A stretch of 64,000 nt of DNA from Allacma fusca (GCA_947179485.1 OX359249.1:11408001-11472000), one strand, 5' to 3'. Shown: positions 1 through 15,800, numbered from the stretch's first letter. Numbers and translations: made by a program. Notes: generated by a model from the letters alone, not told the origin.

Positions 1-3000
1 ATATAATTCGAACAGATACATCTCTGAGCTTCATATCCTCGCAGTCAGCAGATATTGCTGATAAATGACAAAAATGATTCAGTTTTTTGTGCACACTTGG
101 ATTTTCATTATGAGAGATCCATTTAAAAGAGATATTTTGGGACCGTGTAGTCGAGTATCTACAATTTGTCTCTTCATCACATCCTGTCTTCATATGTAGT
201 AGTCACATTTTACTATTTCTCGGGGTACTCCAATGGCTAGAGTGCACTAAATTGAATTGCGGACTTCTCTGTCCAATATACATAGGGACCTGCTTCAATG
301 ATTAGGATCGTCTTGGAATTTAAAAATAAGGAATGAGTGCTTCTGTTGAGCAGGTGCAGCACTCTTTTGACTTAAGGGCTTATACTGCTAGCTAGAAATA
401 ATCATATGAGCTTCAGATAACAATTAATCATGCGGATTACACTAGTTACACAAAAATTAATTATAGGAATAACCTCCCACTGTAATCCTTAAAGCTTGAC
501 TAATTTTCAGAATGCTCAGAAATCATGTAATAATTAATCCTGGCAAAAGCAAACTAAATTTTGAAATAAATGATCTAAAAGTGTAAGTGAAAAATTTACT
601 TTGTGAATTACGACTATTAATGATTATAGCCTTACTGGAGTCTCTCAGAACTCCATTTGATATCTAATTAATTACTAATTACATCTATACATAAGTACTA
701 TTGCTTAATTGTCTATGATTCAGAATATTTATTCATTGCAATTATCTACGGGGTTTAATATTCATGATTAATAGTATCATCTGGCAGTAGCATTGGAGGG
801 TGAGCATTTTTTTCGAACCGTTGTCCTATATCCAAAAAGAGATTCCTTTTCCATTAAGTTGTACTATTTCAATGTTAAAAGCTCTTGTTAAGTTCCCTGT
901 GATAGGCTAAGACATGAAATATACAGATCAGACGGAATTAATAAAATAATTTGTGAGTTTGTGATGAAACAATAAATAAGATTTGGAACAGGGGCAAGCT
1001 ATTTGCATCTCAAAGTATATAATTATACAAACTTCGTACTATAGTCATACAGTACTACTTACAATATAGTACTTACTTGTTAGTCCTCTGGTAAGGCTGT
1101 GTCCTTACATCAGAGTGACACTGTACATTCTACATATATGGAGCAATTGGGAATCTACTTTGACGAAGAGAACCCTTCAGTTTCCCTTTAACACTTATTC
1201 TTGTAAATTGGAGTACAAATTCTAATCACCTTATTATAGTTCAATGACCAAGTAGAATATTTTTTATTGAGTCTAAGACAAGGTTACCATGACAAATGCA
1301 CTAAGATACTATTTACACAGTTTTTCCACGATTGCTTTACAATTAGTACCAAAGTTGCAGACTGCGCTGTCACTTGATCTAACCTCTATGTACATATGTA
1401 CAATTATGTATGTAATAGTGTGTATCCTAAGAGAACTATGTACATCCAACGTGTGGGCCATAGTGCTCCTTGAATATTTCATGGCATTACCCCCAAAGCA
1501 GAGGAATACTAATGTTAGTTAAACCTTGACCAAGGTAGAGTGCGTGGTGAACCAATCAATTTAATCTTGAATCTTAAAATGGAGTTAAAATTAAATCAAA
1601 TTCCTAAAAGCTAATGAATATTAATAGGCTTCAATTGTACTAATAACATTTCCTTCCATCTGTGTGAGAGACTCCGGTTTATTCTCCAATTGTGTAATTA
1701 CACACATGTTTGAGCTCACTCAATCCTTACATGTTTATTTCCACTTGGCATTCACACTTGGCAGCCAGGACCTTTATCTATGTATGTAATTACGTATTGT
1801 CCTGTGACTCTCCTAGAAAATTAATTTAGATAGCTTAATAGAGATAGTTTAAGTTAAATATTTATTTTAAATTATATTAAAAATTGTGTTAACCAAAAAC
1901 TTTGAGATGTAATGTTGACTAATGGAATTAGAGCTAAAACTATGCTACTATTACTGGCTGAGGTCACTCTCATCCCAAACTTTGACCTTTGACCTGCTGC
2001 GTCGGGTTCAGTCCTGTCTACTACTTTCCCATTCCTATTGCTCCGCTCCAGCTCCACAATTTATTTGAATAAAAGTGTCTTACTGTAATTATTATTACTG
2101 TCCCACACTCGAACCTTTTTGTCTCCTTAGTTTATTTTAGAAGTGGATCATAAATATGTAAAAATTATTTACATGAGTAAATGTGCTCTGCCTTATATTG
2201 GACCCTACCATTAGTTGCTCCTACCATTTGTTTAAAATTTCCTACAGGTGTTCAATTATCACTAGGTTCAATCAAGGTTCCCAAAAAGGATTTGTCACAC
2301 AATCCCGTGCGTACTTTGGTGGGTATTTTTCTAAATTTTTCTACTTTTATTTTAAAATTAAAGTAATTACGTACATTGAAAGGATAACTCCTCATCCTTC
2401 CCCCCATGTGATTATTTTTTAAGAATGATAACGAGATTATAAATCACCCTCAATCGTCCTCTTATTCATTAATGGCTAAGATTTGATGTTATGTGCGTAT
2501 ACTAATCTAATGAGATAGAAATTATTACAATAACAATTACCACTATGAAAAAATACATCCAAAACTCAAATTGCTTACGCGTTTCAACTGCTCTTAACAT
2601 CTCACATTTAACTGTACATGACAGATATTTCAAGTTGTCTACCAAAAAAAACACACATACAAATATAAAAAAACACCAATGTAAATAAATCTATTTCTCG
2701 CTGCAAGTCTCAACATATGTAAGTTATTCTTAATATTGTAAATTGTAACGTAATTTATTATTAATTATCTATTGAACTATTTACTATATTGAATAAAATT
2801 AATTTGAATTCCTTTCTCAAACTATACTTGAATCTGAATTAAAATTTATAGAAGTTTATTTCTAAGGATTCGAGGAAATTCTACGTTCAGTTTTACCATC
2901 ACCGCCGCCTCCTCTCCAAATTCTTTTGCATCCTTTCCAGGGTGTAAACTAACAATGGTATAGTCTCCGTGAGAGGTTCCTATACAAAGGCACTGGAGGC

Positions 3001-3440
3001 ATGAAAAGAAACCAATATAATTGAAGCATTTGCGTGCCGAGGGCCTCCGTATACATACAGCTGTGGTCATGATGAAAGCTACTTCACTTGTGTGAACTGG
3101 AAGGATTTGTCTGACTCAATATATAATTACTGTGCTGAGGTTTGGAATCCTTCAGCCTGAACTTTATTAGGACCCTGCGGATCCCACGTACTAATGGAAT
3201 AATATGTAAAATCCATAGTGTCAGGCCTGAAATGTGTGTCAAGAGTACGTCTAATAGGGGCACAGAGGAACAATAAACCCATTGAATTTTACGTGTCATG
3301 GAAGTTGTATTCCGATCAAATAACTTTACTCGATGAACTTTCACTTAATTCCATGCCTATCTTCCCTCTGATGTGGTGTAACTTACAGTGAAATGCAAGG
3401 AGGTCAACAACTGGAATGGTCTGTGCATCATCTCTAAAGA

Positions 3441-3488
<48 letters not shown>

Positions 3489-6400
3489 GGGTATTATTAC
3501 ACATGCACTGCATGACACATTTTAATCTAGCTCCCTGAATAAGTTGGACACCAGTGAGTCCACTGATTTCAAATAAATGACTTAATTGCATTCCTCATAA
3601 AATTTGAGTTCCCGGTCTTGTGCAACCCAGAGGCATGGAATCCTTACTGGTGCATATTGATGCATATTTGTACAAATACAATTATGTAACTTTCAGTGAT
3701 TTAAATTATCGTCTCTTTACTCTGTCTAATATGCAAATCAGACTGACATTTACAGGAAAGGACCTTTTAGTACACAGGTTTGGGAAGGTAGTTCCTCAAC
3801 TTAACTTGACTTGATGGGTCATAGCTCCTGGGGAAGTAGTACTCTTAGTGTATCTCTCCCTCAAAGTTTGTTCTTACTTTATGTCCTCTAAATACATTTA
3901 GAATATCCATGAATGGGGATTCATTGGGAGAGAACTGGAGCTTCAATAGAATGCTTTCTATTAGAATTCCTGTTCCAGAGACTACATAGAATGGCTATAC
4001 TATAGTCCTGTCACAGTGTCCTCTCTGCCTATTCAATCACTACTGAAAGTAATAAAATTGTATTCTTGCATATAATTACATACAAATAAACAGAAAAATT
4101 ACAATTGTGGTAAATGGGCATGGGCTTGAGGAATTTTCTTCCAAAGGGAAAAGAATCTCATAAAAGGGTCACGTGTGCATGGGAACGGATCACTGTACTG
4201 TATTGACTGCATCTCATCGTACGCTACCAGTCTTAAACCTTCAGAGTGCATCTTAATCTGATTAACCATGGAATGATAATACTTTATTACTGAAGGACTG
4301 CTCAGATTCTGAGAAGTCAGGCTGAAGGACACACAACAAGTGGAATTTACAGCGTCGTAATGTGAGACTTCAATGAAGATAGAGCCTAAAATGTAGATCT
4401 GAGGAAAATTGAACATTTGGAAGGAGAATAAGACTTGGAATGCCGGCTGATGAATATGCAAAACCAAAATAGCAAGGACTCGACTTGTCTTCAATGGGAT
4501 TCATTCGGTGAGAAAGAGAGGGCTGTTCGACTGGTCTTAAATTCTTGGTTTGGCCCTTGATTTACCCCTGAGTTGTGTGCTACGTAAGTTCTGTAAAATG
4601 TACAGTTGGAAATAGGAGTGGTGATTGTAAGTTTGTCTACGGGAGTTACATATTATTAAAGACTACCATTGGCAAGGGTGGGGGAAGTGAGAATCTGAAG
4701 TGGGTAAAAAAACGCCAGCCATGTTGGTGAAAACATTTGTGGAGCCCAATGTTTTAATTCAAATCACTGCTCCATGAAAAATCTACATATATCTTTGATG
4801 ACGGTATCACGAGGGACATGTTTCGATTGGTTCGACGTAGCATCAAAGTGGATGTGGAATTCAATAGGGAGTTGGCTCTTTTCCTGGGTGTACACGCCAA
4901 TATAAATACATCCGTAAATATGATTATGGGAAGTTTGTACACTCTGAGGGAACCGGTTCATTCAGACTTGGCATGCGGATTGGTTGTCCGTCTCCTAATT
5001 CAGATTACTCCACTTAACTGTATTAGTGGAAGATGAAGAGCTCCAACTTAGAACTCCATCTGTTAAGGGGCAAGGGGGAAAGCCCTTTTTAAAAACCTAG
5101 CTGACTGTATTTGAAAGACTAGAACTACAAGAGATATCATCTACAAAATGAGGGTAATTTGTTGAATTATTGTAATTACAAATATTTTCAGGGACGATGA
5201 TATTTTTTGCAATGTTTTTTTTTAAACTACTGGGAGCATTATCATTGATTGATTTCGTAAGAAACTAAATGAGTCCTAAATAGTAAGAACGTCCATGAGC
5301 TCCTCTTAATTTGGGAATGCACAGTATGATTAAGGATACAGAGTAACTTTATAAGGACGTTTTTCTCCCATAGATTTCCTAATCCTACCATATTGTGTCA
5401 TTGAATTATCTCAATTACTTCAGTGTACTTCCATTGCTCTGCACTCTTGAAGCTTCCCCAGGATTTTTCCACCTTACATGATTAAGAGTGGGGAAAGGCG
5501 TCAGTGCATGGAGGAGCGGGATTGCTTTTGTAGGGAATGCTGACATATGTATGTGAATATGTACTGCTTGTAATTATGTGCTACTTGTAATTATTATTAT
5601 GTACGTAGAACAATTGAGACATACTATGCCTGCCTCATGAGCTGAGACCCAGACGTCACATGAGCAACCAATGTTTCATTCTCCTGTAAAGTGCTGTTCC
5701 TCTCCCGTCAGTTCGTCAGAGACTGTCCTCATCCTACAAAAACAAGCGTGTAATGAGAGCATTAAAAATCAATAAAATCATTCCGACGCCGAGCTCATAA
5801 ATCAAATGAGTCAATTCCATGAAATCATAAAGATGAAAGGATAAAAACAAATTGGAGCAAAAACTTGTAGTTTTTCCCATTCACAACTTTTCACACTGTT
5901 TCCCTCTCTCCTTATACCCACATGTTTTTTTTCAACAGTGGAAACGGCCTCATAACAAGGAAACGTTGTTGTATAGGAGGAGGTGCAGACAATATAGTAT
6001 AGTAATAGGAAAATATACTTTTCCAAGCCTCCAGTCATATATTTTGTAATGGTTACAAATATTCTATGGACGAATGTCACAGACGTTAACCACCGCAGGT
6101 ACATTGCACACTCTACTCTGCCCCCAAACAGACCTGGTCATAATAGTAGGAGCCGGAACGCAGTGCACATATGGAGAGGAAACCCAAAATACCTTCGTAA
6201 TGTGGTGTATCTAAAAAATATAAAGGGAATAATGCAATAGTCTATCCCTCCATGGACCTTTCAGCATTGCCCGTAATTATATCTGCCCATTCTCCACACT
6301 CCCTGGATTTGTCAAGTTGCTATAAAATCCATAAATTATTCATCTCCTTTACACGCACTGCTCCTCTGTACATCTCCAGATGTATCTACCGTTATAAATA

Positions 6401-9400
6401 ATTACGACACTTACCTCAAATCGGGCCCAATTCCCCAGAATTTATTTTTCCATGAGCATTATTACCACCTTCGGGATGCAAATCTCGATTGTAGTCATTA
6501 CATACTGTTAAGACAGAAACCAAACATTTTTTGCACCCTTTTGCTTTGAAACTTTGTTTTGTGGTTGGACGTTGGAACCTCCATTCAAACTTTTTACTTC
6601 TTTCGGAAGTAATCAAGTAGTGCGTCTAATAGCAATAACAAAATTTATGAGTCTCCCCGCTTGAACTTTAAGAGATGAGTATGGCTCTTGAGGACTATCG
6701 ACCTGCAGATGAGCAACGAAAATCCATTCAAGACTTTCTGAGTAGAACTACTTTTAAAAATCCGAGGATTTAATACAATGGAAGGGTACAAAATTCAAGT
6801 GCTGCGTCATGCCTGTTACAAACACCTTTGAGCCATATCTCTGAGTTTTGCTCTCCAATGAATTTAAATTAGGCAAGTTTCACCTGGAACTGAGGTTTAT
6901 ATCTGATCTGTACAGTTCATGGGTTTTAAATATGTACATACATTCTACGTAGTTGGAGATGAGTACTTCTACTGCTCCAAATTGAAGGAGCTGTAAATTA
7001 TGAATTATAGAGCGGTGATTATTATTTGACACGATTCTCTAGTGTATACTAGAAATAAGAATTTCCTTCGTCATGGGATGCTCTTGGGTAATTCGACTTG
7101 ATTTCTAAAGTTTTGGATAATTATTTAATGGAGATATTCAATTGGAATAAGACTCCTCATGACTTGCTAAAAATTTCATTTAGTTTTTAATGAGTTGATT
7201 CTTAGGAAGAATTTGACCTTTCAGGTCAATTGTAGTAAGTATAGCAGCTGCTATGAAAAACCTAGGAAATACCCGTTGCATTTTTGAGGGACTCATTTTC
7301 CATAGTCAATTTTCGAATTCCATTAATGCATCAAATGGTTTCACGCTAGGACGGGACGGAGCATCCAAGAATCACTTTCAATTGTAATATCACAGGAGCA
7401 ATATCTCGTTCACAACTCGAAGCACTCCCAATGCATTTTTAATCCCCATGTTTGACATTTCTAGTTGGCTCCGAAGGATGAAACGTGTAATTCTCGGACG
7501 GGGTAATGGAAATGGAATAAGTGGCAATAACGTAAATTGAGCACCCACATTCTGATCACTCTCAATGTCATTGAATTGTGGAAAGCGGGATGGTGGATAT
7601 TATGGCGGAAACTGGGAACATGACAATGGTTGAGACTAATGTTACATTGAGGGATGTCCGTATGTGCTCCCATGTGCATGCACGTAGGATTTATATAAGT
7701 AACTGTCGACCTATGATATTGAGTGCGACGAGGTTCCTTCATTCAGTGCAACAAAAACATCTGTTGGGTCCCTGCAAATTTTTGCAATTCGTTCCGCACT
7801 GGCCTCATACCAATCTAATTGAACTTGTGGAAGCTGGCTTGTTTAAAAGTACACCCTAAAACATCGGATGTCAGTGAGAGATACCCGTGATATCCTCTCA
7901 TTCAAAAGTCCATGCCCTCAATGAGTATTACAGGATCCGAGGTCGGCATAGAAATGGACTCAAGAATCACTACAATTTTTTAATTACAAATTCTCACTCA
8001 ATAAAATTCAAAATGAAATTGGATCCTGCTCTACTGCAATTGGAAATTTCCAGTCCGATACGGTACCGTCAAATTAAATTTCCCTGGAAGAAATCCTCAA
8101 CACGGAGGAACATGCTAATAAAAACAGGGGCACATTAAATAAGAGTAATCGTCGGACAAAGTGCCATCCTCTCATCTTTTCCCTTTGGTCACATGCCCCA
8201 GCCCACCCGAAGATTCCTTTATTGCCTTCTAATTGAGCCGGAGCATATGCAAAAACCCTGGGACTCCTCTCCCGTCTAGATTTTCCAGTAAAATCACTTT
8301 ATGAAATTGTTTTTCCGTGTGCATTTACCAAGGAATTCCAAAGGTTAATTTTGATGAGTGACGGAACAAAAAGCACACGAGGGAAAACAAAGATGGTTAC
8401 CTCCAAGTAAAATCCATAGTCAGGAACTGTGTGAGAGTCATAATTTGCTCAAACCTGCTACTAAAATTGGTTGCGGGTCAAGTCACTTTCCATTCTTGAG
8501 AGCTTTTGCATGAGCAACAGAGCAGATAATGTATTTACAAGCCTTCCATTGAAATCAAATTATTTTGTTGGACTCTGAGTCTCTCCATAGTCTCTGGAAC
8601 CTCTTCCATGCCCCCACTAAATTATATAGTACTATTGTAACCCGGCATGGAGCTACATACAGTTTTTATGCTCCGGATAATTCAAAGGTGACTGGTAAAG
8701 GAAATGTGAGAGTTTCAAACTATTCAGTTGTGGTTTTGCATACTCCACAATTATTTACACAGGAAAACTCATGGCCTCCATTGATTTCCCCATTAAACTG
8801 ATTGTCACTCGCACATCCCAAGAAATCAATCATACCAAAGCTTGACAAGCTCGTTTACAAATGAGAGACATTACTGGAGCTTCCAGCCCACTCTCCCAAT
8901 TCATTAAAGATAGAATAGAAGGCTTCTCACGGGACATTTCCATTCCAGGCAAATTATCAGACGAATTCTAATGGCCTCCAAACAGAAAGTTTCTCATGTC
9001 AATCTTATATCTATGTTTTGGAAAATAATAAAAAATATTTGACGGACTTTTATCAATACTTCTAACATTTTAAATATCTAATTGGGAAAACCTTCAAATT
9101 ATAGCCAATGGTAATAAGCCTGGTGAGTTTGATTCATTTAAGTGCTATTTTAAGTGCATTTACCTTTAGCTAGTATACATATATCTGTATTTACTTAGGT
9201 AATATTTACTCACTCCTGGGAGACGGAGCACTTGAGCGTCAGCACATGTCTGGAGACCCGGCCTGAAGCCTTCCTGGAATGCTGGAGTAAGTAGTGTGAA
9301 GAGACAGTTCTCCGGAGTACTTGGCAAAGGTCTAGGAACTTGGGGTAGATACTAAAGAGACTCATTTGATGACGGCATCGTTACATACTTACATCCGTGC

Positions 9401-9836
9401 ACAGTTATTGTAACAATAATCCTGTTAGACGGAGAGATAATGGTGGAAAGAGAGATCCAGCTCCAATGTCCCGATCGCCTGTGAGAGAGAAAGAGAACAT
9501 GTTTGAGAAGAAAGAGGGGAGACGTGGATGGATAGCTGTAGAAGTACAATGGTCATATTAGGATGGATAGGAAGTGAGATGCAAACTCAAATCATGGTTG
9601 ATGTACCCACGAGGACAAACTTATGAATGAGCAATAATATTCAATGAGTTGGAGGAGCAGAAAGTCAGAGGCTGTTGAATGAAGGATTAGTAGCACTCAA
9701 ATGGCGAGAGTCACACATGAAGACGATCATTAATCACGGGAAAGGGAGATGAAGGCAGCACCCTTCGACTCGACAGGCGAGTCCTATTGCGAACGTCAAA
9801 ACATTCACAAAATTCAACTTGGCATAAAATAGGATT
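1..9836. other. intergenic, no supportable gene
   Basis: I see no exon, RNA gene or transposase in this stretch. Open frames on both strands are short. The longest is 131 codons on the minus strand at 4,099-4,494 and has no recognisable motif. The DNA is AT-rich, with scattered homopolymers, one long (CT)n tract at 3,445-3,486 and palindromic TGTACATATGTACA words (for example 1,389-1,402). It lies downstream of the Gsx gene, so regulatory elements are possible, but none can be named from sequence alone. Confidence 0.6.
3445..3486. repeat. (CT)21 microsatellite
   Basis: An uninterrupted run of 21 CT dinucleotides. It creates a spurious Glu-Arg repeat in a minus-strand open frame that should not be read as protein. 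Confidence 0.97.
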
Positions 9837-9890
9837 TCTCTCTCTCTCTCTCTCTATTTCTCTCTTTATTTCTCTCTCTTTATTTCTCTC
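9837..9890. repeat. interrupted (TC)n microsatellite
   Basis: A TC-rich tract made of TCTC runs separated by three TATTTC/TTTATT interruptions, giving a 10-12 bp higher-order rhythm. It lies in intergenic DNA. Confidence 0.93.
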
Positions 9891-12800
9891 GACAGTTACC
9901 AGACACTCTTCCACTCTCTCCATTACGACATCGTTTACAACCCAATTTTCAATCAATCCTCAAGTCGGACGACTGGAAAATTGATCCGCACTCATCAGTA
10001 CACACTAATACTAACTTATTTTTTTCTCTCATCAATCGTTTCCTCATAGTCATCTCATACCCTCAGTTTACAATCTATTTACACTTACTTCAAATATCCT
10101 TAGCCAATCCCGTTACCAAACAACGGTTATTGTAGGGACAGTCATCCATCTCATATTTTAGTATCTAGTTGTTGTCATAGGGGAGAAAAATTATCTCATG
10201 TTTTAATTTTCCCTTGGAAATAAAATGTTCCGGAAATTTAATTCCTCATGACCGTCCATTAGACACAGGTAAGTGTCCTTTGAGGTGATACAGTGCTTCC
10301 AGACAAAATATAATACAATTACTGGTATTATAAGTTAACGTTAGCATTACTAATTGGGACCTCAACCTCAGTCCTGTGTACATCACCGACCATTACACAC
10401 CGCTTATCATTTTACAGGTAGATACTTGCCCAACATTTCCTATTTAATTACAAGACCAAATTATATTTCAATAGGGCATGGTTTGGAAACTGTCCCCATG
10501 GTTCCTTTGAACAATCCTTCGTTTATTTTGTTTTATTTTCCTATCTCCTTGTTTTGGTTTCCCTTCAAAGTGGACAGATTTCTCCTTCCGTGGCAAAAGC
10601 TGGAAAATCATACAAGCTCGTCATTAGGCAGGTTCCAGGGACACCAAAGAGAGAAACTGTACTAGAAACTGTAGATATCCACATACACACCTTGTGTCTC
10701 ACTATTGTCCCATATATTTCTAGGCATTCCCAAATTGTATCGAGGTACATGGAGGCAGATCAATGCAATTCGGGCTCCTGCCCTGGGAGATGATGAGCTC
10801 CTGGAATTAACTGCAGTGGGAAGCTATCCGCAAAATAATTACACACAGAGATGCAATACTAGTAACTCTCCAAGGTGTAGCAGAGTCAGCAAGCATGAGG
10901 AAAACTTGCAACCTAAACGCACATATGTATGTACATATACAAAACAGATATATATGCGTCTACCTGAAGAGTATCCACTAATTGAAAGAAACCATTGAAA
11001 GCCTGGAATGATGTCGTTTGTTGTTTATTGGCGGTTCCACCACAACACTATATACAACTCGAGGATGGGATGTGAGAGGAAGAGAAGCATAAAAATAATA
11101 GGCCGATGATCGTTGTTTGCTTAGAGTTAAGCCCGTAAAAATGGAATGAATAAATTTAATTTGGCTTGGTTGATGAAGATGAGGAAAATGATCCTTTACA
11201 CCCTTCAACAAGGAACAGAGACGTAAATATTTTCGAGGGTGGTTTTCACCAGACTCTTTGCAACTGTTTGCGGAGTACGTCAGCCTCGGAGAGTTAAACT
11301 TTCCTGACGTACAGTTCTGTCAGGAGGGTTATAGGAGACACCAGAGTTTAAATGCACTCATTGGATAATAGCGGAGCTCATTGTCAGTACATGGTTGCTC
11401 CAAATTCAAATGTGTTATAAATGAATGTGATATCGGGAAAAATCTCGAGGGATTCATTTAGGAAAGAGCTTTGTACGCAATCCTGTTACCGAGGCCCGGC
11501 CTGTCCTTGTGTGTAGGTCCGCTTAATTATGAGTATGTACGTTCCCTGGTCTATCCTGCTTATATCCTTTTGTGCATTGCGATGTGCCTGGAAGTGAGTA
11601 AACATGGAAGTTAGAGTCGTTGTATGCCAGCCTTGCTGAACTGGTGGTATTAAATGTCTACTACTTGTACTATACACAGGCTGTGGTTCGATGGGACAGG
11701 GCTTCTAGATTGGTTGTATGTACTCCTACTGGGGAGAGCCTGTAGTAGTTAAAGTGGTGAATGATTCCCACATTAGGTTATGAGCCAATTGAGACAATAA
11801 AGATAAAGCCGTATGTTTGCAATCTGGAAGGAATAGACTTGAAAAACCCGACGGATTCAGACTTGGCTCGTCCATCAAAAATCCTATGTCAATACTTGTT
11901 GGTCGCGTGTCCGCATTGATCGCTTTACAAGTAATTTCATTGCCATCATGATGACTTGGGTAAACATATGCTTTACATTGTCAATACACTTCTCAACAGG
12001 GCTGATGTGCCCATCATCCAGACTCGGGTTCCCTCACAATCAGTACCATCCCATCAGACAAGTTTTAAGTCTTGGGCTAAAATCACCCTGTTCACCACAG
12101 AAACCTCTGGTGAGGTGTATGAACACACCCTTTTTATTTGTTTCTCGTCTTGTTTCATTCAATTTTTACTCTGAATCATTCCCACATTTATTTGCATTGT
12201 ACAACACACACACACACACGCAGCAAATGATCTCATGGACGATGTGCCGCGTCCCATTAAATATGAACAATGAGAAGACCTACAAATTGAGGTCCTGTTT
12301 AAACGAAATGGGTTTCATTCGAGAACCATTTGTCTTTCACGACTCAACTTCAAGTTCTAATGAGGAAATTGAATTGAATTCAGCCTCTGATGGGCCACTT
12401 GGAGGAAATTCTAAGTTGGAAATTAAATATGAAAAAAATGTTATAAATGAGGGTAATATATGTGACTAGGAAATTTTCTTCACACTAGTACAGCCATGAG
12501 TGATGAAGGGAATGACATAGGGAATTAAAAGCAGTGTGGAATATCCCATATGTAGAAAATGAAACTGATATTTTTCTGGGAAAAGTTGAGTCCAAGGGAA
12601 AAAAATATTGGATAAAAAAATCTACCATAAATCAACAATGATGAATGTGATGGATTAAATCCAAAATATCAAATTTAAATGCAAACTGTTTTACCAGCTG
12701 GTAATTAGACATTTCAAGAGATTTTTTCTCCACTTGTCAAAGCAAATGATTTACAAATACAGACTGGGGGAGACCACATATGAGATTAGTACGGAGATAA

Positions 12801-15800
12801 ATTTATTTCTGTGAGTTCCTACAAGTGCTGAAGGAATTAATCAATTTGTGGCTTGCAAAGGAACGGAGGAGCCCAATGAGCAAACTCAAGCGTCAGATCT
12901 AATTGAGGCAAAGAGAGCTCTCGTTAGTGAGTCCGAGAGGGATTGATCTATTTCTTATAAGCTCTTTCTATACGGGGGATCTTGTGTATCTTAAATCTAT
13001 CAGCACCACAGCGGGAGCCCAAGTTGAAAAATTAGTTGAGAAGGTCAGATCAAGCCCACGAGCAGTATTTTTCCTTGTTTCGGTGATAATTTTTTCCGCT
13101 GTCTCATCCCTCTGTTTTTCCTCCCAGGTACCATTTTATTTGTCTTACAGCTCTCGCCTCTGCCCTGACTTAAATGTGGGGATTGTCAGAGATGGAAAAA
13201 TTAATCTTGTTTAATTCATATTCCCACAAGTAATTAAATAAGGAAAGGGAGTTCATCCGGTTGTGTCCGTAGATTCGTTCCTAATTGACTTTTGATGGCT
13301 GGAGGCAAAATAATTTATGTTTCAATGGTTTCACACGCTATGACGGTCCAGTCTCAATGTATAGATATATACATACAAGTGCACATTTGCCAATGAGTCT
13401 AATATCTGTGGAGAGTGAGGACTGTGAAGTGAGAAACATGTCTTCTACAACCATGGAGAGATGGTTTCAAGAAATTGCCTTTTTTCAAACTACACCCTAG
13501 AGCAGGATGAACTCAGGTGAAGGGTGGGTTGATTATTGTAATAAATTAACAATTTACTGTAATCTTGTTATATGGATACACATATTTACGTACATTCTAT
13601 ACATATTTACATAGCTATTTACATACAGACATACATCAACTTTACATCCCATACACTAAGAGGTATATTATAGTATCTACATTTGATTTCATAAGTCATC
13701 CATATAAATCGTGCAAGGTCCCAGTACACAGGACAACCTAACGGGCACTAACTTCAACTTACTACTCCTCAAGCTGCAGATCCTACTCTGGGAATAATTC
13801 TCGTACGTAATATTTACACTAAGAACAATTTATTATTAACAGAGAAATATAGCCGTAATAATCTCCTTGGCTCTCGGGAATGAGATTCTAAAATTCGTCA
13901 ATACATCCCCCCAATCCCTTGTCCTTTGATTATATGACGGCATGTTGATAATGAACTGGAATACATACTAACACAGTCACTCACACATGCTTTCCCATTT
14001 GGGAAAAAGAGTTTTGATAGATTTGTGACAATTTACGTGAGGTGATTGTGATCTCATTACAAAGTAGCCGAATAGTGTAGAGGAGGTGTGTCCTTGTCCT
14101 CCTCACTTCCTCGTGAGCTAGAGAAGTGTGTTTGACAGTTGTGACAAAGAGTATCCGCTCCTCAGATTCAAATGCAAAGTAGTGGGAGTAGATGGAGAGA
14201 AAAAAATGCCAGCTTATTCACAACAACACGCTTGACATAGAGATGGTCGTCGGCTCCTATCAACGTTATTATTATAGCCTTGTCGGATCAAATATTTACC
14301 CCTTTCGCCCACGCAGTAGGCACACTACAGTACTCCCTCTCAATAATAATTTGGTCCATGGCATGCATGCACCTTTGTGTGATCGTGGATGTACTTGCTC
14401 TATTTTTTTATATTTTTTTGAACACTGTATAAAATCATCTCTCCTCCTGCCATGACCCGTCACATTCCATGCTTGATCACAGGACTGATCCCATTCATGA
14501 GGAATATATAATCAAGTCTTTTTTTTTCAAATGCTCAAAAATTACTCTTTCGGCACCAACTCCTTGATTATAGGGCTGCATTGAAACTTTGCTCAAAATA
14601 TATCCATTGTCGTTGTTGTGATTGTGTCTCTTGAGAACGGGATAACTGCTTCCGATTTTGAACAAATGTGTTCATCATCACCTTTGTTGTTCATAGTCCA
14701 CCAGGCCCATGAATACGGGCTAATAATATACATACGAGGGACAAATAGCTCTGGGTCCCATCCCCATCATCCTCATGCACGGTCAAAGTGCATCGTGTAT
14801 ACATTTTCGAACCGAGCCAGGACTATTTGCTCTGGTCGCCTCCACGTCCGTAGTGTGGGTCCCAAGGTTTGTGAGATGCCTCCCAGCCATGTTTTTTATC
14901 AATAATAACAATTCCCATCAATCCCATCAAATGTCCCTCTCCATACTGCTACATTTGTCATTTTCTCCAGTACAGAGGAGTGAGAGTGCACGGAGTAGAT
15001 AACCCTTAGCTTCGGACAGTCAAGTATGACTACCTTTGTTGAATTGTTTCCTCAGGCGACAGACTGTAAACTCCTCTATTGAAAATTACCACACTTTTCA
15101 CTCCACTTTTATGAAAGGGTATCTCTAAAGGGCTTTCCTTCCTCACTCTTTGAATCACTCCTGTAAATATCAAAGTAATAGTGTGCCTCAACTCTGGAAA
15201 TGAGTTACTCCCGACCTTCCCCGTCAGAGCTTCAATCATTCAATTTGAAACTATTAGCTCATGAGGAGGCTGAGAAGCCGGAGGAGCCTGAGCAGGTGTA
15301 TTTAAAGTCCTATTTGACTACATGAGGTTCTGTTTAATGAACCAGTCTTGCTCCTATGTTGACTCCCGTTTACTTCCTCCTTCCCATCAAGTAATGCTAC
15401 ATCAAAGCAATCATTTCCTGACGTTTTCCTACTTAAGATGACTAAAGGCTGAGGAAATTCTGATAATCCAGACTATCGAATCAATGTTCCCAAGTCCCCG
15501 CGAGACACATTAACTTCCAATGAGAGTCACCTTTCCCGATATTAATATTTAATAGGGGGATTTACTTCCGTCAAGTTCTACAATTTACTTTTCGCATGTT
15601 CCTGAACCGTTCACATGACAGATTATGCCTCCGACGGGAAAACACTTTGAGTCTCAATAAATACTATCACAGGGACGTGACCCAAAGGTTCAGGAGGAAA
15701 ACCCATGCGGGTTAATAGTGAATGAGAGTCAGGATATTGGAAAGTCGCGTGCCCTTTATTATTAGGAATGTATGAAGGTATTAGGCTCTACACCATTACG

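Noticed and set aside
4099..4494. 131-codon minus-strand frame
   Set aside because: No recognised motif, no splice partner and no neighbouring coding signal.
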